64,000 nt of DNA from Anomaloglossus baeobatrachus (Eukaryota; Chordata; Amphibia; Anura; Aromobatidae). This document shows positions 1 to 11,506 of this stretch, in pieces. Both the position numbers and the translations under genes were made by a program. The notes below the pieces were generated by a model, which was given only the letters and a program-made list of their open reading frames with translations, was not told where the DNA came from and made no database searches. The stretch covers positions 62,001-126,000 of the forward strand of contig NW_027442238.1 of assembly GCF_048569485.1 (NCBI RefSeq). Direction: 5' to 3'. The first letter of the stretch is position 1. Every line of letters begins with the position of its first letter.

Positions 1-245
1 ATTCCATTCAATTGCAAATGATCTAGATAAGACAGAGAACTGCAGCACGGGGACATAGCCGAGTTGGTCAGGTTGAGTGGTGATGAGTTTGCTATTTGGA
101 TGAATAAAGAAAGTCAAAAGTGTGAAAGATAAAAAACAAAAGGAGGAAGTGTGAAAAGTGAATGGGCCAAATTGAGGTGCATATGAAGACGTATGCTTTC
201 TTCCAATTCATTAAATCGGGCTAATATGAATCAGGTGAATTGAGT

Positions 246-260
246 TCTGCTTTTGGAAAC
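246..260 (-). terminator. snRNA 3' box of U2 copy 1
   Basis: The minus strand reads GTTTCCAAAAGCAGA, a full match to the vertebrate snRNA 3' box GTTT-N(0-3)-AAARNNAGA. It lies 13 nt beyond the mature U2 3' end, the usual distance. It directs Integrator-dependent 3' end formation of pol II snRNA transcripts. The same box lies 28 to 14 bp to the left of every U2 copy, including the interrupted one (58634-58648). Confidence 0.92.
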
Positions 261-273
261 TGGGTTAAGAAGG

Positions 274-460
274 GGTGCACCGTTCCTGGAGGTACTGCAA
301 TACCAGGTCAATGCGTGGAGTGGACAGAGCAAGCTCTTTTTCCATCTCCCTGTTCTAAAAATCCATTTAATATATGGTCCCCAGATAGGGGACGTATCAG
401 ATATTAAACTGATAAGAACAGATACTACACTTGATCTTAGCCAAAAGGCCGAGAAGCGAT
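274..460 (-). ncRNA. RNU2: U2 spliceosomal snRNA, copy 1 (reference copy)
   Basis: U2 snRNA base-pairs with the intron branch point and forms the core of the U2 snRNP in the nucleus. The RNA starts at 460 with ATCGCTTCTCGGCC, the standard U2 5' end. It is 187 nt long, the same as the human genomic coding length, with no indel against the human sequence I recall. Visible elements are the branch-site recognition GUAGUA at residues 33-38 (428-423), stem-loop IIa at 47-66, stem IIb GUCCCC/GGGGAC, the Sm site AUUUUUAG at 99-106 (362-355), the hairpin AGAGCUUGCUCU, and stem-loop IV (CCUGG 154-158 paired with CCAGG 172-176). Changes from human fall largely in stems and keep pairing, which supports function. 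The mature 3' end is set at 274 (GGUGCACC) and could be 1-2 nt longer. A 3' box and a PSE candidate flank it. Confidence 0.97.
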
Positions 461-504
461 AACCAGAATTGGTTTGGGCCTCGAGTGGCACCCTGGCCTA
501 TGCC

Positions 505-522
505 GGACACATCTTAGGGAGA
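505..522 (-). promoter_or_regulatory. Candidate proximal sequence element (PSE) of U2 copy 1
   Basis: The minus strand reads TCTCCCTAAGATGTGTCC at -45 to -62 from the U2 start. Position and the first half agree with the vertebrate PSE (TCACCNTAAC...), the SNAPc binding site, while the second half is looser. No TATA box lies at -25 (GCCACTCGAGGCC region), as expected for a pol II rather than a pol III snRNA promoter. The same element recurs 45-62 bp to the right of each U2 start. I noticed no variant in it. Confidence 0.7.
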
Positions 523-538
523 GAGAGCGAGAGGGAGA
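517..538. repeat. Short purine (GA) tract beside the PSE
   Basis: Plus strand GGGAGAGAGAGCGAGAGGGAGA, and CT-rich on the U2 strand, directly upstream of and slightly overlapping the PSE candidate. It is the only part of the promoter where I saw a length change: the unit at 55761-55774 is 2 bp longer here. Confidence 0.8.
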
Positions 539-634
539 CAAACCCACGCCTACACAAGACATTTTGTCACCCAAGCCAACCCTTGAAAAGGCTGCTTTGC
601 AGAGCAAAAACAAGAAGAATGGTGCGTTTTGCAG

Positions 635-656
635 CCGCCGCCCACTGCAATGAATC
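635..656 (-). promoter_or_regulatory. Possible distal sequence element (GC box plus weak octamer-like site)
   Basis: At -175 to -196 the minus strand carries GGGCGG (638-643), a Sp1-type GC box, next to ATTCATTGCAG. The latter shares only the TTGCA core with the octamer ATTTGCAT. Vertebrate U2 enhancers near -220 usually combine an octamer with Sp1 or ZNF143 sites. I see no perfect octamer and no clear ZNF143 site here, so the call is tentative. The element repeats in every unit, 175-196 bp to the right of each U2 start. Confidence 0.4.
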
Positions 657-796
657 TGAATAACTCCTCCTTTAGGGCGCAAGCAACTCCCCTCCCCCTT
701 GCAGTCTTTCCAATTCACGATACAAAAAGACGGACAGGACAGGTTGCCTGACTTTCCGTCACTGCCACCCTTTGCCATCCTTACCCGTAGAAAGCC

Positions 797-959
797 CTTT
801 CATCATCCCCAAACCCTAATCTTTTCCCTTTCCTTCCCAGCCCCCAAACCCTGCCCTCTGTACCTTTCTCACCACCCGCTTCCCTTCTCCTGTCATCCCC
901 CTACCACCCGGGAAAAAAAGAGATTGCCCCCTCCTTCCACTAGCCCACCCTCCCACCCA
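797..959. repeat. Strand-asymmetric pyrimidine-rich tract in each spacer
   Basis: About 160 bp in which the plus strand is strongly C/T-rich, with runs such as CTTTTCCCTTTCCTTCCCAG and CCCCCTCCTTCCAC, broken by one A-run near 911-917. It lies about 340-500 bp upstream of the U2 start and repeats every unit. It is not a simple microsatellite. Human U2 units also carry a CT-rich stretch, but on the other side and of simpler make-up as far as I recall. Confidence 0.75.
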
Positions 960-1823
960 AAGAACAACTTCTTCTGCGCAGCTTGTTTTCTAGGCAGCAG
1001 CGCTATTGTGATGTCATCGGGGGGCATTGTGACAAGCCGCCAGTGTTCCGTCTCTTCATGTTGTGCACAGTTCAAACGGAAAATACATCAACAGGCAGAC
1101 TACAGAAAAGCTTACTATCAAAGGTTAGAGGGGGGCTTTCTCAGAGGGCTTTTTACAGTTTTTCTATTCCCAATTAGCCGTTTAAGTGTACTTATTGAAA
1201 GTAGTAATTCTTTCATAGGCCGCCCTTTCTTAGTATTTGACGTTCCTTATATTGCGGTATGAGGCTTCGCAGTAGGTTGCAAACATTCATCACCCATGAC
1301 TGTCCCCAATTGAGCTCAGAAGCTCAATGTCTATCATGACCTCTCTTTTAGAATGTCCAAGAGCAAGCAAACTATTCCTCCAGGAGAGGGCGCCAACAGA
1401 CTACTAAAGAGATCATCATTACTCAAAGAAAACCCCAAAAACCAATGCATGATAGGAATAAACAGGTAACTTTCTTTGGAGTGGAAGCGGAGAGATCGCA
1501 CCAGATGCCAATTCTAGATCTTATCACACCTGTGGTCACTGCAGCAGCAGGTGAATCCACTTTGTCCAAAAGGGATCTATTCCATTCAATTGCAAATGAT
1601 CTAGATAAGACAGAGAACTGCAGCACGGGGACATAGCCGAGTTGGTCAGGTTGAGTGGTGATGAGTTTGCTATTTGGATGAATAAAGAAAGTCAAAAGTG
1701 TGAAAGATAAAAAACAAAAGGAGGAAGTGTGAAAAGTGAATGGGCCAAATTGAGGTGCATATGAAGACGTATGCTTTCTTCCAATTCATTAAATCGGGCT
1801 AATATGAATCAGGTGAATTGAGT
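960..1823. other. Intergenic spacer without recognised genes (example unit; recurs in all)
   Basis: Between the pyrimidine tract and the 3' box of the next U2 gene I see no other snRNA (U1, U4, U5, U6), tRNA or 5S gene and no transposon ends. It holds a CRE/ATF-like TGATGTCA at 1009-1016, the inverted repeat at 1309-1328, an AATAAA at 1682-1687 on the plus strand without gene context, and an isolated pol III A-box match TAGCCGAGTTGG at 1634-1645 with no B box. Small open frames here look non-coding. Confidence 0.7.
1309..1328. repeat. Perfect 8-bp inverted repeat in the spacer
   Basis: ATTGAGCT-CAGA-AGCTCAAT can form a hairpin with an 8-bp stem and 4-nt loop. It is present in each unit I looked at. 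There is no T-run after it on either strand, so it is not a pol III or bacterial-type terminator. No function is assigned. Confidence 0.6.
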
Positions 1824-1851
1824 TCTGCTTTTGGAAACTGGGTTAAGAAGG

Positions 1852-2038
1852 GGTGCACCGTTCCTGGAGGTACTGCAATACCAGGTCAATGCGTGGAGTG
1901 GACAGAGCAAGCTCTTTTTCCATCTCCCTGTTCTAAAAATCCATTTAATATATGGTCCCCAGATAGGGGACGTATCAGATATTAAACTGATAAGAACAGA
2001 TACTACACTTGATCTTAGCCAAAAGGCCGAGAAGCGAT
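1852..2038 (-). ncRNA. RNU2: U2 snRNA, copy 2
   Basis: Consensus sequence. 3' box 1824-1838, PSE candidate 2083-2100. The upstream flank carries a unit-specific C-to-T change at 2173. Confidence 0.96.
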
Positions 2039-3429
2039 AACCAGAATTGGTTTGGGCCTCGAGTGGCACCCTGGCCTATGCCGGACACATCTTAGGGAGA
2101 GAGAGCGAGAGGGAGACAAACCCACGCCTACACAAGACATTTTGTCACCCAAGCCAACCCTTGAAAAGGCTGTTTTGCAGAGCAAAAACAAGAAGAATGG
2201 TGCGTTTTGCAGCCGCCGCCCACTGCAATGAATCTGAATAACTCCTCCTTTAGGGCGCAAGCAACTCCCCTCCCCCTTGCAGTCTTTCCAATTCACGATA
2301 CAAAAAGACGGACAGGACAGGTTGCCTGACTTTCCGTCACTGCCACCCTTTGCCATCCTTACCCGTAGAAAGCCCTTTCATCATCCCCAAACCCTAATCT
2401 TTTCCCTTTCCTTCCCAGCCCCCAAACCCTGCCCTCTGTACCTTTCTCACCACCCGCTTCCCTTCTCCTGTCATCCCCCTACCACCCGGGAAAAAAAGAG
2501 ATTGCCCCCTCCTTCCACTAGCCCACCCTCCCACCCAAAGAACAACTTCTTCTGCGCAGCTTGTTTTCTAGGCAGCAGCGCTATTGTGATGTCATCGGGG
2601 GGCATTGTGACAAGCCGCCAGTGTTCCGTCTCTTCATGTTGTGCACAGTTCAAACGGAAAATACATCAACAGGCAGACTACAGAAAAGCTTACTATCAAA
2701 GGTTAGAGGGGGGCTTTCTCAGAGGGCTTTTTACAGTTTTTCTATTCCCAATTAGCCGTTTAAGTGTACTTATTGAAAGTAGTAATTCTTTCATAGGCCG
2801 CCCTTTCTTAGTATTTGACGTTCCTTATATTGCGGTATGAGGCTTCGCAGTAGGTTGCAAACATTCATCACCCATGACTGTCCCCAATTGAGCTCAGAAG
2901 CTCAATGTCTATCATGACCTCTCTTTTAGAATGTCCAAGAGCAAGCAAACTATTCCTCCAGGAGAGGGCGCCAACAGACTACTAAAGAGATCATCATTAC
3001 TCAAAGAAAACCCCAAAAACCAATGCATGATAGGAATAAACAGGTAACTTTCTTTGGAGTGGAAGCGGAGAGATCGCACCAGATGCCAATTCTAGATCTT
3101 ATCACACCTGTGGTCACTGCAGCAGCAGGTGAATCCAATTTGTCCAAAAGGGATCTATTCCATTCAATTGCAAATGATCTAGATAAGACAGAGAACTGCA
3201 GCACGGGGACATAGCCGAGTTGGTCAGGTTGAGTGGTGATGAGTTTGCTATTTGGATGAATAAAGAAAGTCAAAAGTGTGAAAGATAAAAAACAAAAGGA
3301 GGAAGTGTGAAAAGTGAATGGGCCAAATTGAGGTGCATATGAAGACGTATGCTTTCTTCCAATTCATTAAATCGGGCTAATATGAATCAGGTGAATTGAG
3401 TTCTGCTTTTGGAAACTGGGTTAAGAAGG

Positions 3430-3616
3430 GGTGCACCGTTCCTGGAGGTACTGCAATACCAGGTCAATGCGTGGAGTGGACAGAGCAAGCTCTTTTTCCA
3501 TCTCCCTGTTCTAAAAATCCATTTAATATATGGTCCCCAGATAGGGGACGTATCAGATATTAAACTGATAAGAACAGATACTACACTTGATCTTAGCCAA
3601 AAGGCCGAGAAGCGAT
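3430..3616 (-). ncRNA. RNU2: U2 snRNA, copy 3
   Basis: Consensus sequence. 3' box 3402-3416, PSE candidate 3661-3678. The downstream spacer has a private C-to-A at 3138. Confidence 0.96.
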
Positions 3617-5007
3617 AACCAGAATTGGTTTGGGCCTCGAGTGGCACCCTGGCCTATGCCGGACACATCTTAGGGAGAGAGAGCGAGAGGGAGACAAACC
3701 CACGCCTACACAAGACATTTTGTCACCCAAGCCAACCCTTGAAAAGGCTGCTTTGCAGAGCAAAAACAAGAAGAATGGTGCGTTTTGCAGCCGCCGCCCA
3801 CTGCAATGAATCTGAATAACTCCTCCTTTAGGGCGCAAGCAACTCCCCTCCCCCTTGCAGTCTTTCCAATTCACGATACAAAAAGACGGACAGGACAGGT
3901 TGCCTGACTTTCCGTCACTGCCACCCTTTGCCATCCTTACCCGTAGAAAGCCCTTTCATCATCCCCAAACCCTAATCTTTTCCCTTTCCTTCCCAGCCCC
4001 CAAACCCTGCCCTCTGTACCTTTCTCACCACCCGCTTCCCTTCTCCTGTCATCCCCCTACCACCCGGGAAAAAAAGAGATTGCCCCCTCCTTCCACTAGC
4101 CCACCCTCCCACCCAAAGAACAACTTCTTCTGCGCAGCTTGTTTTCTAGGCAGCAGCGCTATTGTGATGTCATCGGGGGGCATTGTGACAAGCCGCCAGT
4201 GTTCCGTCTCTTCATGTTGTGCACAGTTCAAACGGAAAATACATCAACAGGCAGACTACAGAAAAGCTTACTATCAAAGGTTAGAGGGGGGCTTTCTCAG
4301 AGGGCTTTTTACAGTTTTTCTATTCCCAATTAGCCGTTTAAGTGTACTTATTGAAAGTAGTAATTCTTTCATAGGCCGCCCTTTCTTAGTATTTGACGTT
4401 CCTTATATTGCGGTATGAGGCTTCGCAGTAGGTTGCAAACATTCATCACCCATGACTGTCCCCAATTGAGCTCAGAAGCTCAATGTCTATCATGACCTCT
4501 CTTTTAGAATGTCCAAGAGCAAGCAAACTATTCCTCCAGGAGAGGGCGCCAACAGACTACTAAAGAGATCATCATTACTCAAAGAAAACCCCAAAAACCA
4601 ATGCATGATAGGAATAAACAGGTAACTTTCTTTGGAGTGGAAGCGGAGAGATCGCACCAGATGCCAATTCTAGATCTTATCACACCTGTGGTCACTGCAG
4701 CAGCAGGTGAATCCACTTTGTCCAAAAGGGATCTATTCCATTCAATTGCAAATGATCTAGATAAGACAGAGAACTGCAGCACGGGGACATAGCCGAGTTG
4801 GTCAGGTTGAGTGGTGATGAGTTTGCTATTTGGATGAATAAAGAAAGTCAAAAGTGTGAAAGATAAAAAACAAAAGGAGGAAGTGTGAAAAGTGAATGGG
4901 CCAAATTGAGGTGCATATGAAGACGTATGCTTTCTTCCAATTCATTAAATCGGGCTAATATGAATCAGGTGAATTGAGTTCTGCTTTTGGAAACTGGGTT
5001 AAGAAGG

Positions 5008-5194
5008 GGTGCACCGTTCCTGGAGGTACTGCAATACCAGGTCAATGCGTGGAGTGGACAGAGCAAGCTCTTTTTCCATCTCCCTGTTCTAAAAATCCAT
5101 TTAATATATGGTCCCCAGATAGGGGACGTATCAGATATTAAACTGATAAGAACAGATACTACACTTGATCTTAGCCAAAAGGCCGAGAAGCGAT
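5008..5194 (-). ncRNA. RNU2: U2 snRNA, copy 4
   Basis: Consensus sequence. 3' box 4980-4994, PSE candidate 5239-5256. Confidence 0.96.
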
Positions 5195-6585
5195 AACCAG
5201 AATTGGTTTGGGCCTCGAGTGGCACCCTGGCCTATGCCGGACACATCTTAGGGAGAGAGAGCGAGAGGGAGACAAACCCACGCCTACACAAGACATTTTG
5301 TCACCCAAGCCAACCCTTGAAAAGGCTGCTTTGCAGAGCAAAAACAAGAAGAATGGTGCGTTTTGCAGCCGCCGCCCACTGCAATGAATCTGAATAACTC
5401 CTCCTTTAGGGCGCAAGCAACTCCCCTCCCCCTTGCAGTCTTTCCAATTCACGATACAAAAAGACGGACAGGACAGGTTGCCTGACTTTCCGTCACTGCC
5501 ACCCTTTGCCATCCTTACCCGTAGAAAGCCCTTTCATCATCCCCAAACCCTAATCTTTTCCCTTTCCTTCCCAGCCCCCAAACCCTGCCCTCTGTACCTT
5601 TCTCACCACCCGCTTCCCTTCTCCTGTCATCCCCCTACCACCCGGGAAAAAAAGAGATTGCCCCCTCCTTCCACTAGCCCACCCTCCCACCCAAAGAACA
5701 ACTTCTTCTGCGCAGCTTGTTTTCTAGGCAGCAGCGCTATTGTGATGTCATCGGGGGGCATTGTGACAAGCCGCCAGTGTTCCGTCTCTTCATGTTGTGC
5801 ACAGTTCAAACGGAAAATACATCAACAGGCAGACTACAGAAAAGCTTACTATCAAAGGTTAGAGGGGGGCTTTCTCAGAGGGCTTTTTACAGTTTTTCTA
5901 TTCCCAATTAGCCGTTTAAGTGTACTTATTGAAAGTAGTAATTCTTTCATAGGCCGCCCTTTCTTAGTATTTGACGTTCCTTATATTGCGGTATGAGGCT
6001 TCGCAGTAGGTTGCAAACATTCATCACCCATGACTGTCCCCAATTGAGCTCAGAAGCTCAATGTCTATCATGACCTCTCTTTTAGAATGTCCAAGAGCAA
6101 GCAAACTATTCCTCCAGGAGAGGGCGCCAACAGACTACTAAAGAGATCATCATTACTCAAAGAAAACCCCAAAAACCAATGCATGATAGGAATAAACAGG
6201 TAACTTTCTTTGGAGTGGAAGCGGAGAGATCGCACCAGATGCCAATTCTAGATCTTATCACACCTGTGGTCACTGCAGCAGCAGGTGAATCCACTTTGTC
6301 CAAAAGGGATCTATTCCATTCAATTGCAAATGATCTAGATAAGACAGAGAACTGCAGCACGGGGACATAGCCGAGTTGGTCAGGTTGAGTGGTGATGAGT
6401 TTGCTATTTGGATGAATAAAGAAAGTCAAAAGTGTGAAAGATAAAAAACAAAAGGAGGAAGTGTGAAAAGTGAATGGGCCAAATTGAGGTGCATATGAAG
6501 ACGTATGCTTTCTTCCAATTCATTAAATCGGGCTAATATGAATCAGGTGAATTGAGTTCTGCTTTTGGAAACTGGGTTAAGAAGG

Positions 6586-6772
6586 GGTGCACCGTTCCTG
6601 GAGGTACTGCAATACCAGGTCAATGCGTGGAGTGGACAGAGCAAGCTCTTTTTCCATCTCCCTGTTCTAAAAATCCATTTAATATATGGTCCCCAGATAG
6701 GGGACGTATCAGATATTAAACTGATAAGAACAGATACTACACTTGATCTTAGCCAAAAGGCCGAGAAGCGAT
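6586..6772 (-). ncRNA. RNU2: U2 snRNA, copy 5
   Basis: Consensus sequence. 3' box 6558-6572, PSE candidate 6817-6834. Confidence 0.96.
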
Positions 6773-8163
6773 AACCAGAATTGGTTTGGGCCTCGAGTGG
6801 CACCCTGGCCTATGCCGGACACATCTTAGGGAGAGAGAGCGAGAGGGAGACAAACCCACGCCTACACAAGACATTTTGTCACCCAAGCCAACCCTTGAAA
6901 AGGCTGCTTTGCAGAGCAAAAACAAGAAGAATGGTGCGTTTTGCAGCCGCCGCCCACTGCAATGAATCTGAATAACTCCTCCTTTAGGGCGCAAGCAACT
7001 CCCCTCCCCCTTGCAGTCTTTCCAATTCACGATACAAAAAGACGGACAGGACAGGTTGCCTGACTTTCCGTCACTGCCACCCTTTGCCATCCTTACCCGT
7101 AGAAAGCCCTTTCATCATCCCCAAACCCTAATCTTTTCCCTTTCCTTCCCAGCCCCCAAACCCTGCCCTCTGTACCTTTCTCACCACCCGCTTCCCTTCT
7201 CCTGTCATCCCCCTACCACCCGGGAAAAAAAGAGATTGCCCCCTCCTTCCACTAGCCCACCCTCCCACCCAAAGAACAACTTCTTCTGCGCAGCTTGTTT
7301 TCTAGGCAGCAGCGCTATTGTGATGTCATCGGGGGGCATTGTGACAAGCCGCCAGTGTTCCGTCTCTTCATGTTGTGCACAGTTCAAACGGAAAATACAT
7401 CAACAGGCAGACTACAGAAAAGCTTACTATCAAAGGTTAGAGGGGGGCTTTCTCAGAGGGCTTTTTACAGTTTTTCTATTCCCAATTAGCCGTTTAAGTG
7501 TACTTATTGAAAGTAGTAATTCTTTCATAGGCCGCCCTTTCTTAGTATTTGACGTTCCTTATATTGCGGTATGAGGCTTCGCAGTAGGTTGCAAACATTC
7601 ATCACCCATGACTGTCCCCAATTGAGCTCAGAAGCTCAATGTCTATCATGACCTCTCTTTTAGAATGTCCAAGAGCAAGCAAACTATTCCTCCAGGAGAG
7701 GGCGCCAACAGACTACTAAAGAGATCATCATTACTCAAAGAAAACCCCAAAAACCAATGCATGATAGGAATAAACAGGTAACTTTCTTTGGAGTGGAAGC
7801 GGAGAGATCGCACCAGATGCCAATTCTAGATCTTATCACACCTGTGGTCACTGCAGCAGCAGGTGAATCCACTTTGTCCAAAAGGGATCTATTCCATTCA
7901 ATTGCAAATGATCTAGATAAGACAGAGAACTGCAGCACGGGGACATAGCCGAGTTGGTCAGGTTGAGTGGTGATGAGTTTGCTATTTGGATGAATAAAGA
8001 AAGTCAAAAGTGTGAAAGATAAAAAACAAAAGGAGGAAGTGTGAAAAGTGAATGGGCCAAATTGAGGTGCATATGAAGACGTATGCTTTCTTCCAATTCA
8101 TTAAATCGGGCTAATATGAATCAGGTGAATTGAGTTCTGCTTTTGGAAACTGGGTTAAGAAGG

Positions 8164-8350
8164 GGTGCACCGTTCCTGGAGGTACTGCAATACCAGGTCA
8201 ATGCGTGGAGTGGACAGAGCAAGCTCTTTTTCCATCTCCCTGTTCTAAAAATCCATTTAATATATGGTCCCCAGATAGGGGACGTATCAGATATTAAACT
8301 GATAAGAACAGATACTACACTTGATCTTAGCCAAAAGGCCGAGAAGCGAT
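8164..8350 (-). ncRNA. RNU2: U2 snRNA, copy 6
   Basis: Consensus sequence. 3' box 8136-8150, PSE candidate 8395-8412. Confidence 0.96.
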
Positions 8351-9741
8351 AACCAGAATTGGTTTGGGCCTCGAGTGGCACCCTGGCCTATGCCGGACAC
8401 ATCTTAGGGAGAGAGAGCGAGAGGGAGACAAACCCACGCCTACACAAGACATTTTGTCACCCAAGCCAACCCTTGAAAAGGCTGCTTTGCAGAGCAAAAA
8501 CAAGAAGAATGGTGCGTTTTGCAGCCGCCGCCCACTGCAATGAATCTGAATAACTCCTCCTTTAGGGCGCAAGCAACTCCCCTCCCCCTTGCAGTCTTTC
8601 CAATTCACGATACAAAAAGACGGACAGGACAGGTTGCCTGACTTTCCGTCACTGCCACCCTTTGCCATCCTTACCCGTAGAAAGCCCTTTCATCATCCCC
8701 AAACCCTAATCTTTTCCCTTTCCTTCCCAGCCCCCAAACCCTGCCCTCTGTACCTTTCTCACCACCCGCTTCCCTTCTCCTGTCATCCCCCTACCACCCG
8801 GGAAAAAAAGAGATTGCCCCCTCCTTCCACTAGCCCACCCTCCCACCCAAAGAACAACTTCTTCTGCGCAGCTTGTTTTCTAGGCAGCAGCGCTATTGTG
8901 ATGTCATCGGGGGGCATTGTGACAAGCCGCCAGTGTTCCGTCTCTTCATGTTGTGCACAGTTCAAACGGAAAATACATCAACAGGCAGACTACAGAAAAG
9001 CTTACTATCAAAGGTTAGAGGGGGGCTTTCTCAGAGGGCTTTTTACAGTTTTTCTATTCCCAATTAGCCGTTTAAGTGTACTTATTGAAAGTAGTAATTC
9101 TTTCATAGGCCGCCCTTTCTTAGTATTTGACGTTCCTTATATTGCGGTATGAGGCTTCGCAGTAGGTTGCAAACATTCATCACCCATGACTGTCCCCAAT
9201 TGAGCTCAGAAGCTCAATGTCTATCATGACCTCTCTTTTAGAATGTCCAAGAGCAAGCAAACTATTCCTCCAGGAGAGGGCGCCAACAGACTACTAAAGA
9301 GATCATCATTACTCAAAGAAAACCCCAAAAACCAATGCATGATAGGAATAAACAGGTAACTTTCTTTGGAGTGGAAGCGGAGAGATCGCACCAGATGCCA
9401 ATTCTAGATCTTATCACACCTGTGGTCACTGCAGCAGCAGGTGAATCCACTTTGTCCAAAAGGGATCTATTCCATTCAATTGCAAATGATCTAGATAAGA
9501 CAGAGAACTGCAGCACGGGGACATAGCCGAGTTGGTCAGGTTGAGTGGTGATGAGTTTGCTATTTGGATGAATAAAGAAAGTCAAAAGTGTGAAAGATAA
9601 AAAACAAAAGGAGGAAGTGTGAAAAGTGAATGGGCCAAATTGAGGTGCATATGAAGACGTATGCTTTCTTCCAATTCATTAAATCGGGCTAATATGAATC
9701 AGGTGAATTGAGTTCTGCTTTTGGAAACTGGGTTAAGAAGG

Positions 9742-9928
9742 GGTGCACCGTTCCTGGAGGTACTGCAATACCAGGTCAATGCGTGGAGTGGACAGAGCAA
9801 GCTCTTTTTCCATCTCCCTGTTCTAAAAATCCATTTAATATATGGTCCCCAGATAGGGGACGTATCAGATATTAAACTGATAAGAACAGATACTACACTT
9901 GATCTTAGCCAAAAGGCCGAGAAGCGAT
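9742..9928 (-). ncRNA. RNU2: U2 snRNA, copy 7
   Basis: Consensus sequence. 3' box 9714-9728, PSE candidate 9973-9990. Confidence 0.96.
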
Positions 9929-11319
9929 AACCAGAATTGGTTTGGGCCTCGAGTGGCACCCTGGCCTATGCCGGACACATCTTAGGGAGAGAGAGCGAGA
10001 GGGAGACAAACCCACGCCTACACAAGACATTTTGTCACCCAAGCCAACCCTTGAAAAGGCTGCTTTGCAGAGCAAAAACAAGAAGAATGGTGCGTTTTGC
10101 AGCCGCCGCCCACTGCAATGAATCTGAATAACTCCTCCTTTAGGGCGCAAGCAACTCCCCTCCCCCTTGCAGTCTTTCCAATTCACGATACAAAAAGACG
10201 GACAGGACAGGTTGCCTGACTTTCCGTCACTGCCACCCTTTGCCATCCTTACCCGTAGAAAGCCCTTTCATCATCCCCAAACCCTAATCTTTTCCCTTTC
10301 CTTCCCAGCCCCCAAACCCTGCCCTCTGTACCTTTCTCACCACCCGCTTCCCTTCTCCTGTCATCCCCCTACCACCCGGGAAAAAAAGAGATTGCCCCCT
10401 CCTTCCACTAGCCCACCCTCCCACCCAAAGAACAACTTCTTCTGCGCAGCTTGTTTTCTAGGCAGCAGCGCTATTGTGATGTCATCGGGGGGCATTGTGA
10501 CAAGCCGCCAGTGTTCCGTCTCTTCATGTTGTGCACAGTTCAAACGGAAAATACATCAACAGGCAGACTACAGAAAAGCTTACTATCAAAGGTTAGAGGG
10601 GGGCTTTCTCAGAGGGCTTTTTACAGTTTTTCTATTCCCAATTAGCCGTTTAAGTGTACTTATTGAAAGTAGTAATTCTTTCATAGGCCGCCCTTTCTTA
10701 GTATTTGACGTTCCTTATATTGCGGTATGAGGCTTCGCAGTAGGTTGCAAACATTCATCACCCATGACTGTCCCCAATTGAGCTCAGAAGCTCAATGTCT
10801 ATCATGACCTCTCTTTTAGAATGTCCAAGAGCAAGCAAACTATTCCTCCAGGAGAGGGCGCCAACAGACTACTAAAGAGATCATCATTACTCAAAGAAAA
10901 CCCCAAAAACCAATGCATGATAGGAATAAACAGGTAACTTTCTTTGGAGTGGAAGCGGAGAGATCGCACCAGATGCCAATTCTAGATCTTATCACACCTG
11001 TGGTCACTGCAGCAGCAGGTGAATCCACTTTGTCCAAAAGGGATCTATTCCATTCAATTGCAAATGATCTAGATAAGACAGAGAACTGCAGCACGGGGAC
11101 ATAGCCGAGTTGGTCAGGTTGAGTGGTGATGAGTTTGCTATTTGGATGAATAAAGAAAGTCAAAAGTGTGAAAGATAAAAAACAAAAGGAGGAAGTGTGA
11201 AAAGTGAATGGGCCAAATTGAGGTGCATATGAAGACGTATGCTTTCTTCCAATTCATTAAATCGGGCTAATATGAATCAGGTGAATTGAGTTCTGCTTTT
11301 GGAAACTGGGTTAAGAAGG

Positions 11320-11506
11320 GGTGCACCGTTCCTGGAGGTACTGCAATACCAGGTCAATGCGTGGAGTGGACAGAGCAAGCTCTTTTTCCATCTCCCTGTT
11401 CTAAAAATCCATTTAATATATGGTCCCCAGATAGGGGACGTATCAGATATTAAACTGATAAGAACAGATACTACACTTGATCTTAGCCAAAAGGCCGAGA
11501 AGCGAT
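11320..11506 (-). ncRNA. RNU2: U2 snRNA, copy 8
   Basis: Consensus sequence. 3' box 11292-11306, PSE candidate 11551-11568. Confidence 0.96.

Noticed and set aside
231-491. Open frames of 86 (minus) and 69 (plus) residues over U2 itself
   Set aside because: They lie in the snRNA coding sequence, which is constrained as RNA. There is no evidence of translation.
437-778. 113-residue open frame on the minus strand across the U2 promoter and 5' end
   Set aside because: It overlaps the promoter and the first 24 nt of U2 and has no domain. It is a by-product of the RNA gene region.
1009-1016. TGATGTCA, a CRE/ATF-like site
   Set aside because: It is about 550 bp upstream of U2, outside the usual snRNA enhancer, and an 8-bp match is expected by chance at this scale.
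699-1262. 187-residue open frame on the plus strand, kept in nearly every unit
   Set aside because: Composition is low-complexity Pro/Ser/Phe from the pyrimidine tract, there is no recognisable domain, and it is repeated only because the units are near-identical. The few variants seen in it (for example 48148, 48238, 16857, 20116) alter the residues, which shows no protein-level constraint.
1634-1645. TAGCCGAGTTGG, a perfect pol III A-box match in each spacer
   Set aside because: No B box (GGTTCRANNCC) and no tRNA fold in the following 80 bp, so it is not a tRNA gene or a tRNA-derived SINE.
1682-1687. AATAAA polyadenylation-like hexamer
   Set aside because: There is no protein-coding transcript to serve, and the U2 gene uses a 3' box instead.
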